This document shows positions 9,349-19,184 of a stretch of 64,000 nucleotides of DNA, piece after piece. The DNA comes from Akkermansia muciniphila (GTDB taxonomy: Bacteria > Verrucomicrobiota > Verrucomicrobiia > Limisphaerales > BJHT01). The notes under the pieces are model-generated. The model did not search any database and was not told the origin of the DNA. It saw only the letters and a program-made list of their open reading frames with translations. The translations under genes were made by a program, and so were the position numbers. Positions within the stretch are counted from its first letter, which is position 1. Each line of letters starts with the position of its first letter. The stretch lies in contig CAMAUZ010000002.1 in the NCBI GenBank assembly GCA_945861535.1, forward strand, positions 62,001 to 126,000. The letters run 5' to 3'.

Positions 9349-12300
9349 TTATTCCACCGGACGATTCAGCAGGTCGGTGAGGATTTCCGCGACGAGGCGG
9401 ACGTGCGGTTCTTCCAGAATTCCCAAGTGACTGCCGGTGACTTGGTGGACGTTGATCGGCCCGCGCACATGGCCGCGCCAGGAGTCTTCCGGCGGGCCGT
9501 TGGTGCGATAGAAATCCTGGGTTTCGCCTGCTTTGAAGAGCGTGATTCCGCCCGCATAGGGCTGCGGCACATAGGTCCGTCGCAGCCGGCCATCATGGAC
9601 GCTGAGGTGTTCGTGGGGGCGGTAACCCGGCGGGGCGTGGTGATGGACCTCGCGCCTGGCGATGGCGACGGCGCGACGGACGACGCCCTGGACGCCCCCC
9701 TTGATCACGTTGCGCGTGACCTCCGCGAGCGGCAGTAGCTTGGGTGCGATGACGAGCCGGGAATCCAAGAGCGCCAGCAGCCGCACCTCTTCCCCAGTTG
9801 CCTTGAGTTGCCGGGCCATTTCAAAGGCCACCACGCCGCCAAAGGAATAGCCCAGCAGCGCGTACGGGCCGCGCGGTTGGAAGCGCCGCATTTCTGCGAG
9901 ATAGTGCGCCGCGAGTTGCTCGAGCGTGTCGGGGAGAGTGAGTTCGTCGTTCCCCGTCTGGGCCGCCAGACCGTAGCGCAGTCCATAGACCGGCTGTTCC
10001 GGTCCGAGATGGGGGATCAAGTTCTGATAACGCAGGAAATGAATGCCGAAGAGTGGCGGCCGGGTACCGGTGGGCTGGATAGGTACCAAAGAACGCCAGG
10101 AGGTGGCGGCTGCCTCGGGTTGCAGTCGGGCGGCGAGTTGCTCGAGAGTCCGGGCTTCAAAAATGGTGGCGAGCGGTAGCTTCCGACCCAACTGCCGCTC
10201 GATGAGTGAGAGTACACGAACGCCGAGCAGAGAGTGTCCGCCCAGGGCGAAGAAGTCATCGTGAATGCCCGCGCGTACCCCGCCCAGCACGTCCTGCCAA
10301 ATCCGGGCCAGTTGCCGCTCAATGTCATTGCGGGGGGCGACATAGTGATCGGCTCCGGCGGTGGCTTCCGACGGTGGCGCCGGGAGTGCCTTGCGGTCGA
10401 TCTTACCATTCGGAGTCAGGGGCAGAGTAGCGAGCGACACGATCCGCGCGGGGATCATGTAATCCGGCAGCCGGTGCTTGAGTGACTCGCGGAGCGTCGT
10501 GGCATCGGGGGTGTGACCGCGGGCGGCAACCACATAGCCCAGGAGACGCTGGTCTCCCGACTTAGTCTCTTCGGCGATCACGACGCAGTCATCCACGCCG
10601 GGGGTCGCGCGCAAGACGGCTTCCACCTCACCCAGCTCGATGCGAAAGCCGCGAATCTTCACCTGAAAATCCTGCCGGCCCATGGACTCGATCATGCCAT
10701 TGGGCAGCAGTCTGCCGAGATCGCCGGAGCGATAGGTTCGGCTGCGGGGTGATTGGGGATCGGAGTGAAAGGCGGCGGCAGTGAGTTCGGGGCGTCGCCA
10801 GTAGCCCACGGCGAGCGCGGGACTACGGATGACAATCTCTCCGAAGACCTGGCCCGGATCACCCGCGGCGTTGATCAGTGAGACTTCGAGGGTGTTGGCG
10901 GTTGCGCGGCAGCGTGTCTCTACCGGGGAGGCGGAGTGGCTCGTCGGAGTTACCGGGTCAGTGACGGGATAGCCAATCGGGATGGCCCCGCCGGTCAGAG
11001 GCGTGTGCGAGTCAAGGAAGCACTGGAGCGCGATCGTGCATTCGGTGGGACCATAGCCATTCACAAAGAGACAATCCCCGCCGAAATACTTTTGAAACAT
11101 CGCGACATCCAGGGGAACCACCTTTTCTCCGCCCATGACGATCAGTCGCAGGCGGGGAAACTGCTGCCGACCGGAGAGCGTTCCGACGAGATAGCGATAG
11201 AGCGTGGGGGTCGAGTGATAGAGGGTAATTTCCTCGGCGACCAGCCAGTCGCCGAGGTGGTCGAGGTTTTCCGCACTGACATTGTAAGGATAGAGCGTTG
11301 CGCCATTGAGCAGGGCGCCATAGATGCCCATGACCGCGGCATCAAAGCCGTACGAGGCGAAGAGCGTGAGGCGGTCGGCCGCGCAGATATGCAGGCTGTT
11401 GGTGTAGTTGCGGATGTGTTGCAGGACATGCCGGTGAAGCTGGGTCACACCCTTGGGCTTGCCCGTGGAACCCGAGGTGTAGAGCAGATACGCCATGGCG
11501 TCGGCCGGTACCGGCGGCAGGGTCGCGCCGACGGCGGCCTGCCAGTCGAGGGCGTTCAGGTTGATCGGCGGCACGCGACCGGGGTTCAGGGTGTGGACTC
11601 GGGCGGCGTTTTTCGCGTCCGTCACGATTACCTCGGCCTGGGCGTCGGCGATGATGCCGGCCAGCCGGTCCTGGGGATGAGTGGGATCGAGCGGAACATA
11701 GACTTTGCCCGCCCGCAACACGCCGAGGAGGGCCGCGATCATGGGTGCATCGTGATCCAGCAAGAGCGCGACGCGGGTGGGACCGCCGCGGCAGACCTGT
11801 AGCAGTTTCTGGGCGATCAGTTGGGAGCGGCGACTTAGCTCACCATAAGTCCAGGTATGGGTGCGGGTTTTGACCGCGAGGCGGTTGGGCGCCAGCCGAA
11901 CCATCTGCTCGAACCGTGCCGGGATGGACTGCTCGGTGTCTTCGAGTGGGAATGAGACAAAAGGATTCCGTGGTCGCACGGGAAGGTCGGTGACGGAATA
12001 GCGGCGGCGATCGGCCGGAGTCAGGAGTGGGAGCCGGCCGATGGGCTGACCAGGATCAAGGGTGATGGCTTCGAGGAGAGTCTGATAACGGGCCAACAGG
12101 CGTTCGATGGCCGGAGCGGTGAACAGGTCGGCATTGTAAAGGGCCCGGAGCTGAATGCGCTCGGCGGTGTCACTCGCGAAGAGAGTGAGATCGAATTTAG
12201 CACCGGGTTCATGCACCGGCACCCGCTCGACTTTCAGCCCGCCGAATGATTCGGGGACAGCGTCGAGGTTGAAGAAGTTGAAGAGTATCTGGAACACCGG

Positions 12301-13470
12301 AGCGTGGCTGCGGTCGCGCTCGGGTTGGAGTTTCTCCACCAGTTTCTCGAAGGGGAGGTCCTGGTGGGAAAAGGCATCCAGCGCGGTGGTGCGGACGCGG
12401 TGAAGGAGTTCCCGAAAGCTGGGATTGCCGGCGAGATCGGTGCGCAGGGCGAGGGCGTTGATGAAGTAACCGATCATGCCTTCCATGGCGGCCTGGTCGC
12501 GGCCGGCGATGGGTGCGCCGATGACAAGGTCAGTCTGTCCGGAGTGGCGGGCGAGGACGACTTTGAAGGCCGCCAGCAGGGTGATGAAGAGAGTGACACC
12601 TTCGCGCTTAGAGAAGGCGCGGAGTGAGTCACTTAGCTGGGGCGAGAGTTCGAGGGTGTGATAAGCGGCGTGCGCCCCGGTGCGGGTGGGACGGGGTCGG
12701 TCGGTCGGGAGAGTTACGAGTGGGGGCGCGCCGCTGAGTTGCTTCACCCAGTAGGTGAGCAGACGGTCGAGTTCCGTGCCCTGTAGTCGTTGTCGCTGGC
12801 GGCGGACATAGTCGCCGTATTGCATCGGCAACGGTGACAGCGGGCCGGGTTTCCCGAGAGAACTGGCGGAATAGAGTGCGGCCAGCTCGCGATTAAAGAC
12901 GCCGATGGACCAACCGTCGCAGACGATGTGATGACAGACGGTGAGGAGAACGTGCTCGTGGGGGCCGAGTTGAAATAGTTTGGCCCGAACCAATGGTCCG
13001 GTGCTGAGATCGAAAGGCCGGGCTATCTCCTGGTCGAGCAGGGGCGAGAGAGTCGTGGCCTGGGTCTGGGCGGGCAGTGAACTAAGGTCCACCAGCGGGA
13101 GTTCTATTCGGAGGGCAGAGTCGATGTGTTGGACTGGCTCACCGGCGATTTCGATGAAATGGGATCGCAGACTGTCGTGACGGGCGATCACAGCGTTGAG
13201 CGCAGTGACCAGGGTCTCGCGGTTTAACTCACCCCGGAGACGCAACGCGTCGGGCACATGATACTGCGTGCTCGAACCATCGAGGCGATCCAACAGCCAC
13301 AGACTGGCTTGGGCGAACGACAGGGGCAGGGGTTGGGCGGGCGACGGTGGCGGGACGGGCGCGGTGGGCGCGGTGGGCGCAGAGACGCCGCGGCGGAGAT
13401 ATTGCCCCAAGAGTTGGCGGCGCTTCTCGGACAACGGCTCGGGAGGCGGTTTGGAATCGACTCCGCTCAT
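9349..13470 (-). CDS. nonribosomal peptide synthetase, C-A-PCP-TE termination module
   Basis: The 1373-residue protein has, in order: a condensation domain (about 50-480) with the catalytic motif HHIVCDGWS near 178; an adenylation domain (about 515-1010) with YLLYTSGSTGKPKG near 660 and NGYGPTECT; a carrier domain with FFALGGHSLLG near 1077, whose Ser carries phosphopantetheine; and a type I thioesterase (about 1120-1370) with GYSFGG near 1208 and a C-terminal GSHLGIL His. It would condense the PCP-bound residue from the upstream A-PCP protein with its own amino acid and release the product. By eye the specificity positions read roughly D-A-M-?-V-G-G-I-A, which I cannot assign. The start ATG lies 2 bases after the P450 stop, so translation is probably coupled. 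No MbtH or phosphopantetheinyl transferase gene is nearby. Confidence 0.95.
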   Translation of the reverse strand: MSGVDSKPPPEPLSEKRRQLLGQYLRRGVSAPTAPTAPVPPPSPAQPLPLSFAQASLWLLDRLDGSSTQYHVPDALRLRGELNRETLVTALNAVIARHDSLRSHFIEIAGEPVQHIDSALRIELPLVDLSSLPAQTQATTLSPLLDQEIARPFDLSTGPLVRAKLFQLGPHEHVLLTVCHHIVCDGWSIGVFNRELAALYSASSLGKPGPLSPLPMQYGDYVRRQRQRLQGTELDRLLTYWVKQLSGAPPLVTLPTDRPRPTRTGAHAAYHTLELSPQLSDSLRAFSKREGVTLFITLLAAFKVVLARHSGQTDLVIGAPIAGRDQAAMEGMIGYFINALALRTDLAGNPSFRELLHRVRTTALDAFSHQDLPFEKLVEKLQPERDRSHAPVFQILFNFFNLDAVPESFGGLKVERVPVHEPGAKFDLTLFASDTAERIQLRALYNADLFTAPAIERLLARYQTLLEAITLDPGQPIGRLPLLTPADRRRYSVTDLPVRPRNPFVSFPLEDTEQSIPARFEQMVRLAPNRLAVKTRTHTWTYGELSRRSQLIAQKLLQVCRGGPTRVALLLDHDAPMIAALLGVLRAGKVYVPLDPTHPQDRLAGIIADAQAEVIVTDAKNAARVHTLNPGRVPPINLNALDWQAAVGATLPPVPADAMAYLLYTSGSTGKPKGVTQLHRHVLQHIRNYTNSLHICAADRLTLFASYGFDAAVMGIYGALLNGATLYPYNVSAENLDHLGDWLVAEEITLYHSTPTLYRYLVGTLSGRQQFPRLRLIVMGGEKVVPLDVAMFQKYFGGDCLFVNGYGPTECTIALQCFLDSHTPLTGGAIPIGYPVTDPVTPTSHSASPVETRCRATANTLEVSLINAAGDPGQVFGEIVIRSPALAVGYWRRPELTAAAFHSDPQSPRSRTYRSGDLGRLLPNGMIESMGRQDFQVKIRGFRIELGEVEAVLRATPGVDDCVVIAEETKSGDQRLLGYVVAARGHTPDATTLRESLKHRLPDYMIPARIVSLATLPLTPNGKIDRKALPAPPSEATAGADHYVAPRNDIERQLARIWQDVLGGVRAGIHDDFFALGGHSLLGVRVLSLIERQLGRKLPLATIFEARTLEQLAARLQPEAAATSWRSLVPIQPTGTRPPLFGIHFLRYQNLIPHLGPEQPVYGLRYGLAAQTGNDELTLPDTLEQLAAHYLAEMRRFQPRGPYALLGYSFGGVVAFEMARQLKATGEEVRLLALLDSRLVIAPKLLPLAEVTRNVIKGGVQGVVRRAVAIARREVHHHAPPGYRPHEHLSVHDGRLRRTYVPQPYAGGITLFKAGETQDFYRTNGPPEDSWRGHVRGPINVHQVTGSHLGILEEPHVRLVAEILTDLLNRPVE

Positions 13471-13472
13471 GG

Positions 13473-14762
13473 CTAGGCCGGGGACGGGTTCGCGCCGGGA
13501 CCGCGAGTTACCGCAGGGTCTGGAGCAGGAGGACCGTTGAAATTAACAGGCAGCGCGGTGAGTCCGCGCAGTCCGAGATTAGTCCTCCAGACCAACGGTC
13601 CTGGCTCGAGGTTCCAGGTGGGGAAACGGCGGATGAGTTCGGTAAAGGCAATCTGAGTTTCCATGCGGGCCAGGGGTGCGCCGAAGCAGAAGTGACCGCC
13701 CCAACCAAAGGCGAGATGGCGATTGTCCTGGCGCGTGATGTCGAGTCGGTCGGGATCGGGGAAGCGTTCGGGATCGCGGTTGGCGGCGGCCATCACAGCC
13801 ATGACGGCATGGCGTTTGCGGATGGGTTTGCCGCCGATCTCGGTGTCTTCCGGGGCGAGCCGGGCGGTGTGTTGGCTCGGGCTTTCGTAGCGCAGCAACT
13901 CTTCGACGGCGGAAGTCATTAGTTCCGGGCGGGCGCGAAGTTTGGCGAGTTGGTCGGGGTTGCGGAGGAGGGAGAGGAGGCCGCAGCCAATGAGATTGGT
14001 CGTAGTCTCCTGGCCGCCGACCATGGTGACAATGCTGTTGGCGATGACTTCATCCTCGGTGAGTCGGTCGCCTTGTATCTCGGCATCCATGAGCGAGCGG
14101 ACGAGGCCGTCGGGGCGAAGAGTGTCGGCGCGCATGTGAGAGCGGAAATAGGAAGTCATCTCCTCGGTGCTCTTGAGAATGCGCGGGACGCGGTCGGGGT
14201 TGTGTTGGAAGTTACCCAGCATCTCGGCGAAGTCCTGGGACCAGAATTTCAACTGGCGATGATCGGCGACGGGGACGCCGAGCATTTCCGCGGTGACGAT
14301 GCACGGCAGCGGTTCGGCAAAGTCGGCGATGACATCCATGCGGCCGGACTGAGTGACTTGATCGAGGAGCGTGGTGACGATCTCGCGGATGTGGGATCGG
14401 AGGACTTCGACGCGGCTGGGAGTGAAGGCTGCCGCCGCGAGACTACGGATGCGGGTGTGCGCGGGCGGGTCGAGAAACAGCATCTGTTTCACCATGACTT
14501 TGGCGATGGGATTCAGCGCGGAGAGTCCCATCTCCGTCAGTTTCTCGGGCGGGGGCGAACGGTCGGCGGAGAAATCGCGCAGCACGCGCATCACATCGGC
14601 GTAACGAGTCACGACCCAGGAATGCAAATAGGGATCCCATTGGACGGGGGCTTCGGTGCGCAGGCGATGATAGAGGGGATAGGGATTGGCCAGGACCTCG
14701 GGATCGAGCAATTGGAAGAGACTGAGAGCGGGCGCGCTTTTTTTCTTCGGGTCGAGGGCCAT
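13473..14762 (-). CDS. cytochrome P450 (NRPS-tailoring)
   Basis: The 429-residue bacterial P450 has the I-helix oxygen-activation motif GGQETT (about residue 247), the K-helix ExxR in EELLRYES, and the haem-binding loop FGWGGHFCFG, with the Cys ligand near residue 360. It is soluble with no membrane anchor, so a class I enzyme that needs ferredoxin and ferredoxin reductase encoded elsewhere. The ATG at 14762 was chosen because it follows the NRPS stop by 25 bases. A GTG at 14843 would add 27 Pro/Asn-rich residues and overlap the upstream gene. Its place between an A-PCP didomain gene and a C-A-PCP-TE gene parallels known pairs in which a P450 beta-hydroxylates a PCP-bound amino acid (NovH/NovI, NikP1/NikQ). 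That role is inferred. Confidence 0.93.
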   Translation of the reverse strand: MALDPKKKSAPALSLFQLLDPEVLANPYPLYHRLRTEAPVQWDPYLHSWVVTRYADVMRVLRDFSADRSPPPEKLTEMGLSALNPIAKVMVKQMLFLDPPAHTRIRSLAAAAFTPSRVEVLRSHIREIVTTLLDQVTQSGRMDVIADFAEPLPCIVTAEMLGVPVADHRQLKFWSQDFAEMLGNFQHNPDRVPRILKSTEEMTSYFRSHMRADTLRPDGLVRSLMDAEIQGDRLTEDEVIANSIVTMVGGQETTTNLIGCGLLSLLRNPDQLAKLRARPELMTSAVEELLRYESPSQHTARLAPEDTEIGGKPIRKRHAVMAVMAAANRDPERFPDPDRLDITRQDNRHLAFGWGGHFCFGAPLARMETQIAFTELIRRFPTWNLEPGPLVWRTNLGLRGLTALPVNFNGPPAPDPAVTRGPGANPSPA

Positions 14763-14787
14763 ACGGGGTGGGTCGGGAGTAGTCAGC

Positions 14788-16743
14788 TTAGTAAGTGGCA
14801 ACGGGTGCGGTGGTGGCGAGTTGTTGTTGGACTTCGGCTTCACTCATGGTTTCTAACTTCGCGACCAGCAGGCTTTCGATCTCGGCGGCGAGTTCGATGA
14901 CAGTCGGGGCTTCGAAGAGAACGCGCAAGGGGAGGTTGATGTCGAAGGTCTCGCGGACGCGGGCGATCAACTGGGTGCCGAGAAGTGAGTGCCCGCCTAA
15001 CTCGAAGAAATTGGCGCCAACATCGACCTGTTCCGGGCTGGTGAGTTTGAGGAGCGGAGCGAGCAAGCCGGCCAGGCAATGTTCCGCGTCGGTCTGGGCG
15101 GGAGTGAATTTGTTTTCGTCGGAGGAATTGGCTAGGTCGGGAGCGGGCAGCGCGGCGCGATCGACTTTGCCGTGAGGAGTAAGTGGGAGCGCGATGAGTG
15201 ACACGAAGGTCGCTGGGATCATGTATTCGGGCAGGCGTGCGGCGAGGAACTCGCGTAACTCGGCGCGCTTGAAGAGTGAGCCGGACTGGGGAACGACATA
15301 GGCGACGAGCCGCGCTTCGCCGGGAGCAGAGTCTCTCGCCAGGACGAAGCTTTGGGAAACAGCGGGGTGCTGATTCAGCGCGGCACCGACTTCGTTGGGT
15401 TCGATACGGTAACCGCGGACTTTGATCTGGTCATCGAGACGGCCGAGAAAGGCTAGCTCGCCGTTGGGTAGGGATTTCCCGAGATCGCCGGTCTTGAAGA
15501 GTTTGGCGGCGAGATTGGCGGGGTTGAAAGGATCGGGAACAAAGCGTTCGGCCGTTAAGTCAGGGCGGTTGCGATAGCCGCGGGCGACACCGATACCGCC
15601 GAGGTAGATTTCACCCGGTTCGCCGGGAGTTACCGGGCGAAGCGAGTCATCCAAGAGATAGAGTTGTATGTTGTCGATGGGGCGGCCGATGGTCGGGAGG
15701 CCGGTGCCTGTGACTCCGTCGGGCATCTTACCCGAGGTTGCCACGACCGTGCATTCGGTGGGGCCGTAATTGTTAATTAACTCAAAGGGCAGGCCGGATG
15801 GAGGATAACTGTGAAGTGTGTCTGCGCCCGTCAGTAGAGTCCGCAGCGCCGTGTTGGCGGGCCAGGCGAGAGTGAGCAGTCGCTCCGCAACGGGCGTCGG
15901 GGCGAAGGCTATGGCGATGCGTTCGGCCACCAACCAGTCACGCAAGGCCTCGGGATTAGCGGTGATTTCATTATCAGCGAGATGGACGCTGGCTCCGGCG
16001 GTGAGATACGGCCAGATTTCCCACACGGCGGCGTCGAAACTGACCTTGGCGATCTGACTGGCCCGGTCCGTGGGTGCGACACTGAAGGCGCGTTGATGCC
16101 AGACGATGAGATTGGCCAGACTGGCGTGGGAGACTTCAACGCCCTTGGGTTGGCCGGTCGAGCCGGAGGTGTAGATGACATAGGCAAGGTCACTCGGGCG
16201 CAGACCTGCTACGGGCGGCGGAGTAGCCAATGGCGGAGAGGCTTCCGCGATTGCCCCAGTCTCGTGGAGGATAACTCGGCGGCTTACCCGCCACGCGATG
16301 CGGGCGGCGATGGCGGGTCCGGTGATAACGACCGAGGCTTGGGCGTTCTCGAGCAGGAAGGCGAGGCGCGCGTCCGGGTAGGATGGGTCCAAGGGCAGAT
16401 AGGCGCCGCCGGCTTTGAGAATGGCCAGCGCGCCGACAATCATGGCGATGGAACGATCCAGACAAAGTCCGACCACAACGTCGGGACCGACGCCGAGGGT
16501 GCGGAGGGTGGCGGCGAGTTCCGAGGAGCGGGCATCCACGGTGCCGTAGGTCAAGGTGGTGGAACCTTGCGCCAACGCCAGATCGTCGGGGTTGGCTTGG
16601 GCGTAGGCGGTGAAGCGTTCCGCCACGAAGCCCGCCGGCGAACCGGTTCGCAGTCCCGCGGGAATCTGGGTCAGATGGGGCTTGGCTGGCCGCACCGTGG
16701 TCGGCGGGATCACACGTTGGATCGGATTTGGATTCAGTGACAT
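14788..16743 (-). CDS. nonribosomal peptide synthetase, A-PCP loading didomain
   Basis: The 651-residue protein has an adenylation domain (about 40-530) with YVIYTSGSTGQPKG near 189, FDAAVWEIW and NNYGPTECTVVATSG, then a carrier domain with FFELGGHSLLG near 581. There is no condensation, epimerisation or TE domain, so it would load the first residue. The substrate positions, read by eye, give D-A-W-F-L-G-N-V-V. That matches a code known for leucine and the surrounding TLLTG and LINNYGPTE text also fits, but alignment of the fourth position is uncertain. It is the first gene of the operon NRPS-P450-NRPS. A short Shine-Dalgarno-like AAGAGG lies just before the ATG and overlaps the tandem 19-bp repeat upstream. 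Confidence 0.95.
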   Translation of the reverse strand: MSLNPNPIQRVIPPTTVRPAKPHLTQIPAGLRTGSPAGFVAERFTAYAQANPDDLALAQGSTTLTYGTVDARSSELAATLRTLGVGPDVVVGLCLDRSIAMIVGALAILKAGGAYLPLDPSYPDARLAFLLENAQASVVITGPAIAARIAWRVSRRVILHETGAIAEASPPLATPPPVAGLRPSDLAYVIYTSGSTGQPKGVEVSHASLANLIVWHQRAFSVAPTDRASQIAKVSFDAAVWEIWPYLTAGASVHLADNEITANPEALRDWLVAERIAIAFAPTPVAERLLTLAWPANTALRTLLTGADTLHSYPPSGLPFELINNYGPTECTVVATSGKMPDGVTGTGLPTIGRPIDNIQLYLLDDSLRPVTPGEPGEIYLGGIGVARGYRNRPDLTAERFVPDPFNPANLAAKLFKTGDLGKSLPNGELAFLGRLDDQIKVRGYRIEPNEVGAALNQHPAVSQSFVLARDSAPGEARLVAYVVPQSGSLFKRAELREFLAARLPEYMIPATFVSLIALPLTPHGKVDRAALPAPDLANSSDENKFTPAQTDAEHCLAGLLAPLLKLTSPEQVDVGANFFELGGHSLLGTQLIARVRETFDINLPLRVLFEAPTVIELAAEIESLLVAKLETMSEAEVQQQLATTAPVATY

Positions 16744-16746
16744 AAA

Positions 16747-16784
16747 CCTCTTAGCAGACTCGCAACCTCTCAGTACTCTCGCAA
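16747..16784 (-). promoter_or_regulatory. two tandem 19-bp repeats directly upstream of the NRPS operon
   Basis: On the minus strand two adjacent 19-bp units share TTGCGAG-N7-AGAGG (15 of 19 bases identical), at 16766-16784 and 16747-16765. The second ends in AGAGG three bases before the ATG. Direct repeats at this place could be an operator, or a duplicated ribosome-binding segment. In the rest of the gap up to 17076 nothing else is recognised. Confidence 0.45.
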
Positions 16785-17076
16785 ACTAAAACACGGAACC
16801 CGCGCAGGTGGCGCGGGAACTGCCTGCGGCCTCGACCGGGGGACGCGAGGACGGCTATTCCCGCCCGGCCGACGCGGGCCGCGGTGGGATTGGACTGACA
16901 GTGTCCCCCGCAAGCCCGCTCGGGGCGGGAGCGCTTTCGCCCGCCCGCACGGATGGCCCGAGACAGGGTCGCCCCGTCGGGAGGGGAATCGGCTGTCGGC
17001 CCGCCGGACTTGAGGTGCGGCGCGCGGTGCGGTTGAAGTCTTTGGCTCCCGGCGGGGATTCTGCTACGGTCGCGGG

Positions 17077-19047
17077 ATGTTCGTTTATCCGAAGGTCTAT
17101 GATGTGATTGTGGTGGGTGCGGGCCATGCCGGCGTGGAGGCGGCGCTGGCGGCGGCGCGCATGGGTTGCCAGACCCTGCTGCTCACGATCAATGCGGACA
17201 CGATCGGGCAGATGTCGTGCAACCCGGCGATTGGCGGTCTGGCCAAGGGGCACCTGACGCGCGAAGTCGATGCGCTGGGCGGAGAAATGGGGAAGACCAC
17301 CGACATGACCGGGCTACAGTTCCGCATGTTGAACACGAGCCGGGGGCCGTCGGTGTGGGCACCGCGAGCGCAGTGCGACAAGAAGGCGTATCAATTTAGG
17401 CTGAAATGGATGTGCGAGCGGCAGGAAAACCTCGATATTAAGCAGGCGCAAACCTTAAAGCTCTTCCATCAAGACGGAGTTGCGTGCGGAGTCGAAACGA
17501 CCTTGGAGGTGCGGTATCTCGGTAAGACCGTGGTGATCACGACGGGGACGTTTTTGCGGGGCCTGATGCACATTGGCGCGAATCAGCAGGCCGGTGGGCG
17601 GGCGGGGGAAGCGGCGGCGATGGGGCTGTCAGGATCGTTAAAGGAAGTCGGATTGGAGCTGGGAAGGCTGAAAACGGGCACGCCGCCGCGGTTATTGCGG
17701 CGTTCCATCGACTTTTCCAAGACCGAGATTCAGCCGGGGGATGAGCCGGTGCCGTACTTTACCTATTGGAAGGATGATTTGTTCCATGTGGAACATTCGT
17801 TTGTTCATCCCAACGACGGAGGGAACTCGCAGGGCCGGTATCCGCGGGGGTCGATCCTGGATCGGATCAATGGGCAACTGCCGTGCCATGTGACCTTTAC
17901 GACGGCCAAGACCGCCGACATCATCCGCGCCAATCTGCACCGGTCGCCGATGTATTCGGGCGTGATTGAGGGGGTGGGACCGCGGTATTGCCCCTCGATT
18001 GAGGACAAGATCGTGAAGTTCGCGGACAAGGAGCGGCATCAGATTTTTCTGGAGCCGGAGGGGATCGCGACGGACGAGATTTACATCAATGGTTTCTCGA
18101 CGTGTCTGCCGTACGAGGTGCAGCTCGAGATGATCAAGACCGTGATTGGCTGTGAGAATGCGGAGATTCTCCGGCCGGCTTACGCGGTGGAGTATGATTT
18201 CTCGTTTCCGACGCAGCTCCTTTCCTCGCTGGAGACGAAGGTTTGCGGGGGCTTGTTTTTGGCGGGGCAGATCAATGGCACGTCGGGATACGAGGAGGCG
18301 GCGGCGCAGGGTTTGATGGCGGGGATCAATGCGGCGCGGAAGGTTCAGGGGGAGGAGGCGCTCGTGCTGGGGCGGGATCAAGCGTACATCGGGGTGCTCA
18401 TTGATGATTTGGTGACGAAGGGGACGGCCGAGCCGTACCGGATGTTTACCTCGCGGGCGGAGTATCGGTTGCTGCTGCGGCAGGATAATGCCGATTTGCG
18501 GCTCGCGGAGATTGGGCATCAGATCGGGCTGCTGCCGGAGCGGAATCATCGGAAGTTCGTAGCCAAGCGGGAGGCAATCGCCGGCGAGGCCGCCCGGCTT
18601 AAGACGGTTCGGCACGGGTCCAATACGTTGGAGGAATTGCTGCGGCGGCCGGAGGTTAACTATCGGAATCTCCCCGGCGAGACGCCGAATTTGCCTGAGG
18701 AGGTGACATTGCAGGTGGAGATTGCGGTTAAATATGCCGGGTATATTGATCGGCAGCAGGGCGAGGTGGCGCGATTTCGGACGATGGAGGACAAGCGGAT
18801 TCCTGATGAGCTGGACTACGACCGGGTTCCCAGTCTCGGTCGCGAGGCCCGGCAGAAGTTAAAAGAAATCCGGCCTAGGACCATCGGTCAGGCCGGACGC
18901 ATCTCAGGGGTTTCGCCGGCGGACATCAGCATCCTGCTGGTGAGCCTGAAGCGCGGCTCTGGGATGACGGTCGAGGCCGGTGCCTGTGCCGTCGAGGAAC
19001 ATGAGAAAGTCCCAAGCGCCCATAACACTTGCTGTGGGGATCTGTGA
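17077..19047 (+). CDS. mnmG: tRNA U34 5-carboxymethylaminomethyl-modifying enzyme MnmG (GidA)
   Basis: The 656-residue FAD enzyme works with MnmE to place (carboxymethyl)aminomethyl groups on the wobble U34 of certain tRNAs. What is seen: the N-terminal dinucleotide-binding [17 protein letters not shown]; the family motif [39 protein letters not shown]; and [13 protein letters not shown] before a C-terminal helical domain. The family is usually about 620-635 residues. Here about 25 extra residues follow the [14 protein letters not shown] ending and cover a sequence rich in Cys, Gly and His. MnmE is not in the window. A parS-like 16-mer sits inside the gene (17780) and another starts two bases after the stop codon. 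mnmG often lies near the replication origin in bacteria. Confidence 0.98.
   Translation: MFVYPKVYDVIVVGAGHAGVEAALAAARMGCQTLLLTINADTIGQMSCNPAIGGLAKGHLTREVDALGGEMGKTTDMTGLQFRMLNTSRGPSVWAPRAQCDKKAYQFRLKWMCERQENLDIKQAQTLKLFHQDGVACGVETTLEVRYLGKTVVITTGTFLRGLMHIGANQQAGGRAGEAAAMGLSGSLKEVGLELGRLKTGTPPRLLRRSIDFSKTEIQPGDEPVPYFTYWKDDLFHVEHSFVHPNDGGNSQGRYPRGSILDRINGQLPCHVTFTTAKTADIIRANLHRSPMYSGVIEGVGPRYCPSIEDKIVKFADKERHQIFLEPEGIATDEIYINGFSTCLPYEVQLEMIKTVIGCENAEILRPAYAVEYDFSFPTQLLSSLETKVCGGLFLAGQINGTSGYEEAAAQGLMAGINAARKVQGEEALVLGRDQAYIGVLIDDLVTKGTAEPYRMFTSRAEYRLLLRQDNADLRLAEIGHQIGLLPERNHRKFVAKREAIAGEAARLKTVRHGSNTLEELLRRPEVNYRNLPGETPNLPEEVTLQVEIAVKYAGYIDRQQGEVARFRTMEDKRIPDELDYDRVPSLGREARQKLKEIRPRTIGQAGRISGVSPADISILLVSLKRGSGMTVEAGACAVEEHEKVPSAHNTCCGDL
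17780..17795. promoter_or_regulatory. parS-like site 1 (inside mnmG)
   Basis: TGTTCCATGTGGAACA, a near-palindrome similar to the bacterial parS consensus TGTTTCACGTGAAACA. It is one of three identical copies within 1.7 kb. The ParB-binding role is inferred from sequence similarity and from the mnmG context. Confidence 0.65.
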
Positions 19048-19048
19048 T

Positions 19049-19064
19049 TGTTCCATGTGGAACA
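19049..19064. promoter_or_regulatory. parS-like site 2 (just after the mnmG stop)
   Basis: Exact second copy of the 16-mer at 17780, including the following TT. It starts two bases after the mnmG stop codon. Confidence 0.65.
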
Positions 19065-19184
19065 TTTTTCGATTTGGCTGTTGCTGCGTCCGGCGAGACG
19101 GTCGCTGGTTGGCAACTGATGTCCGATCCGCCCGCCAGCGAATCCTCCTCCACCCATTGGCCGCTGGTCTCCCGCTGCAGTGGC

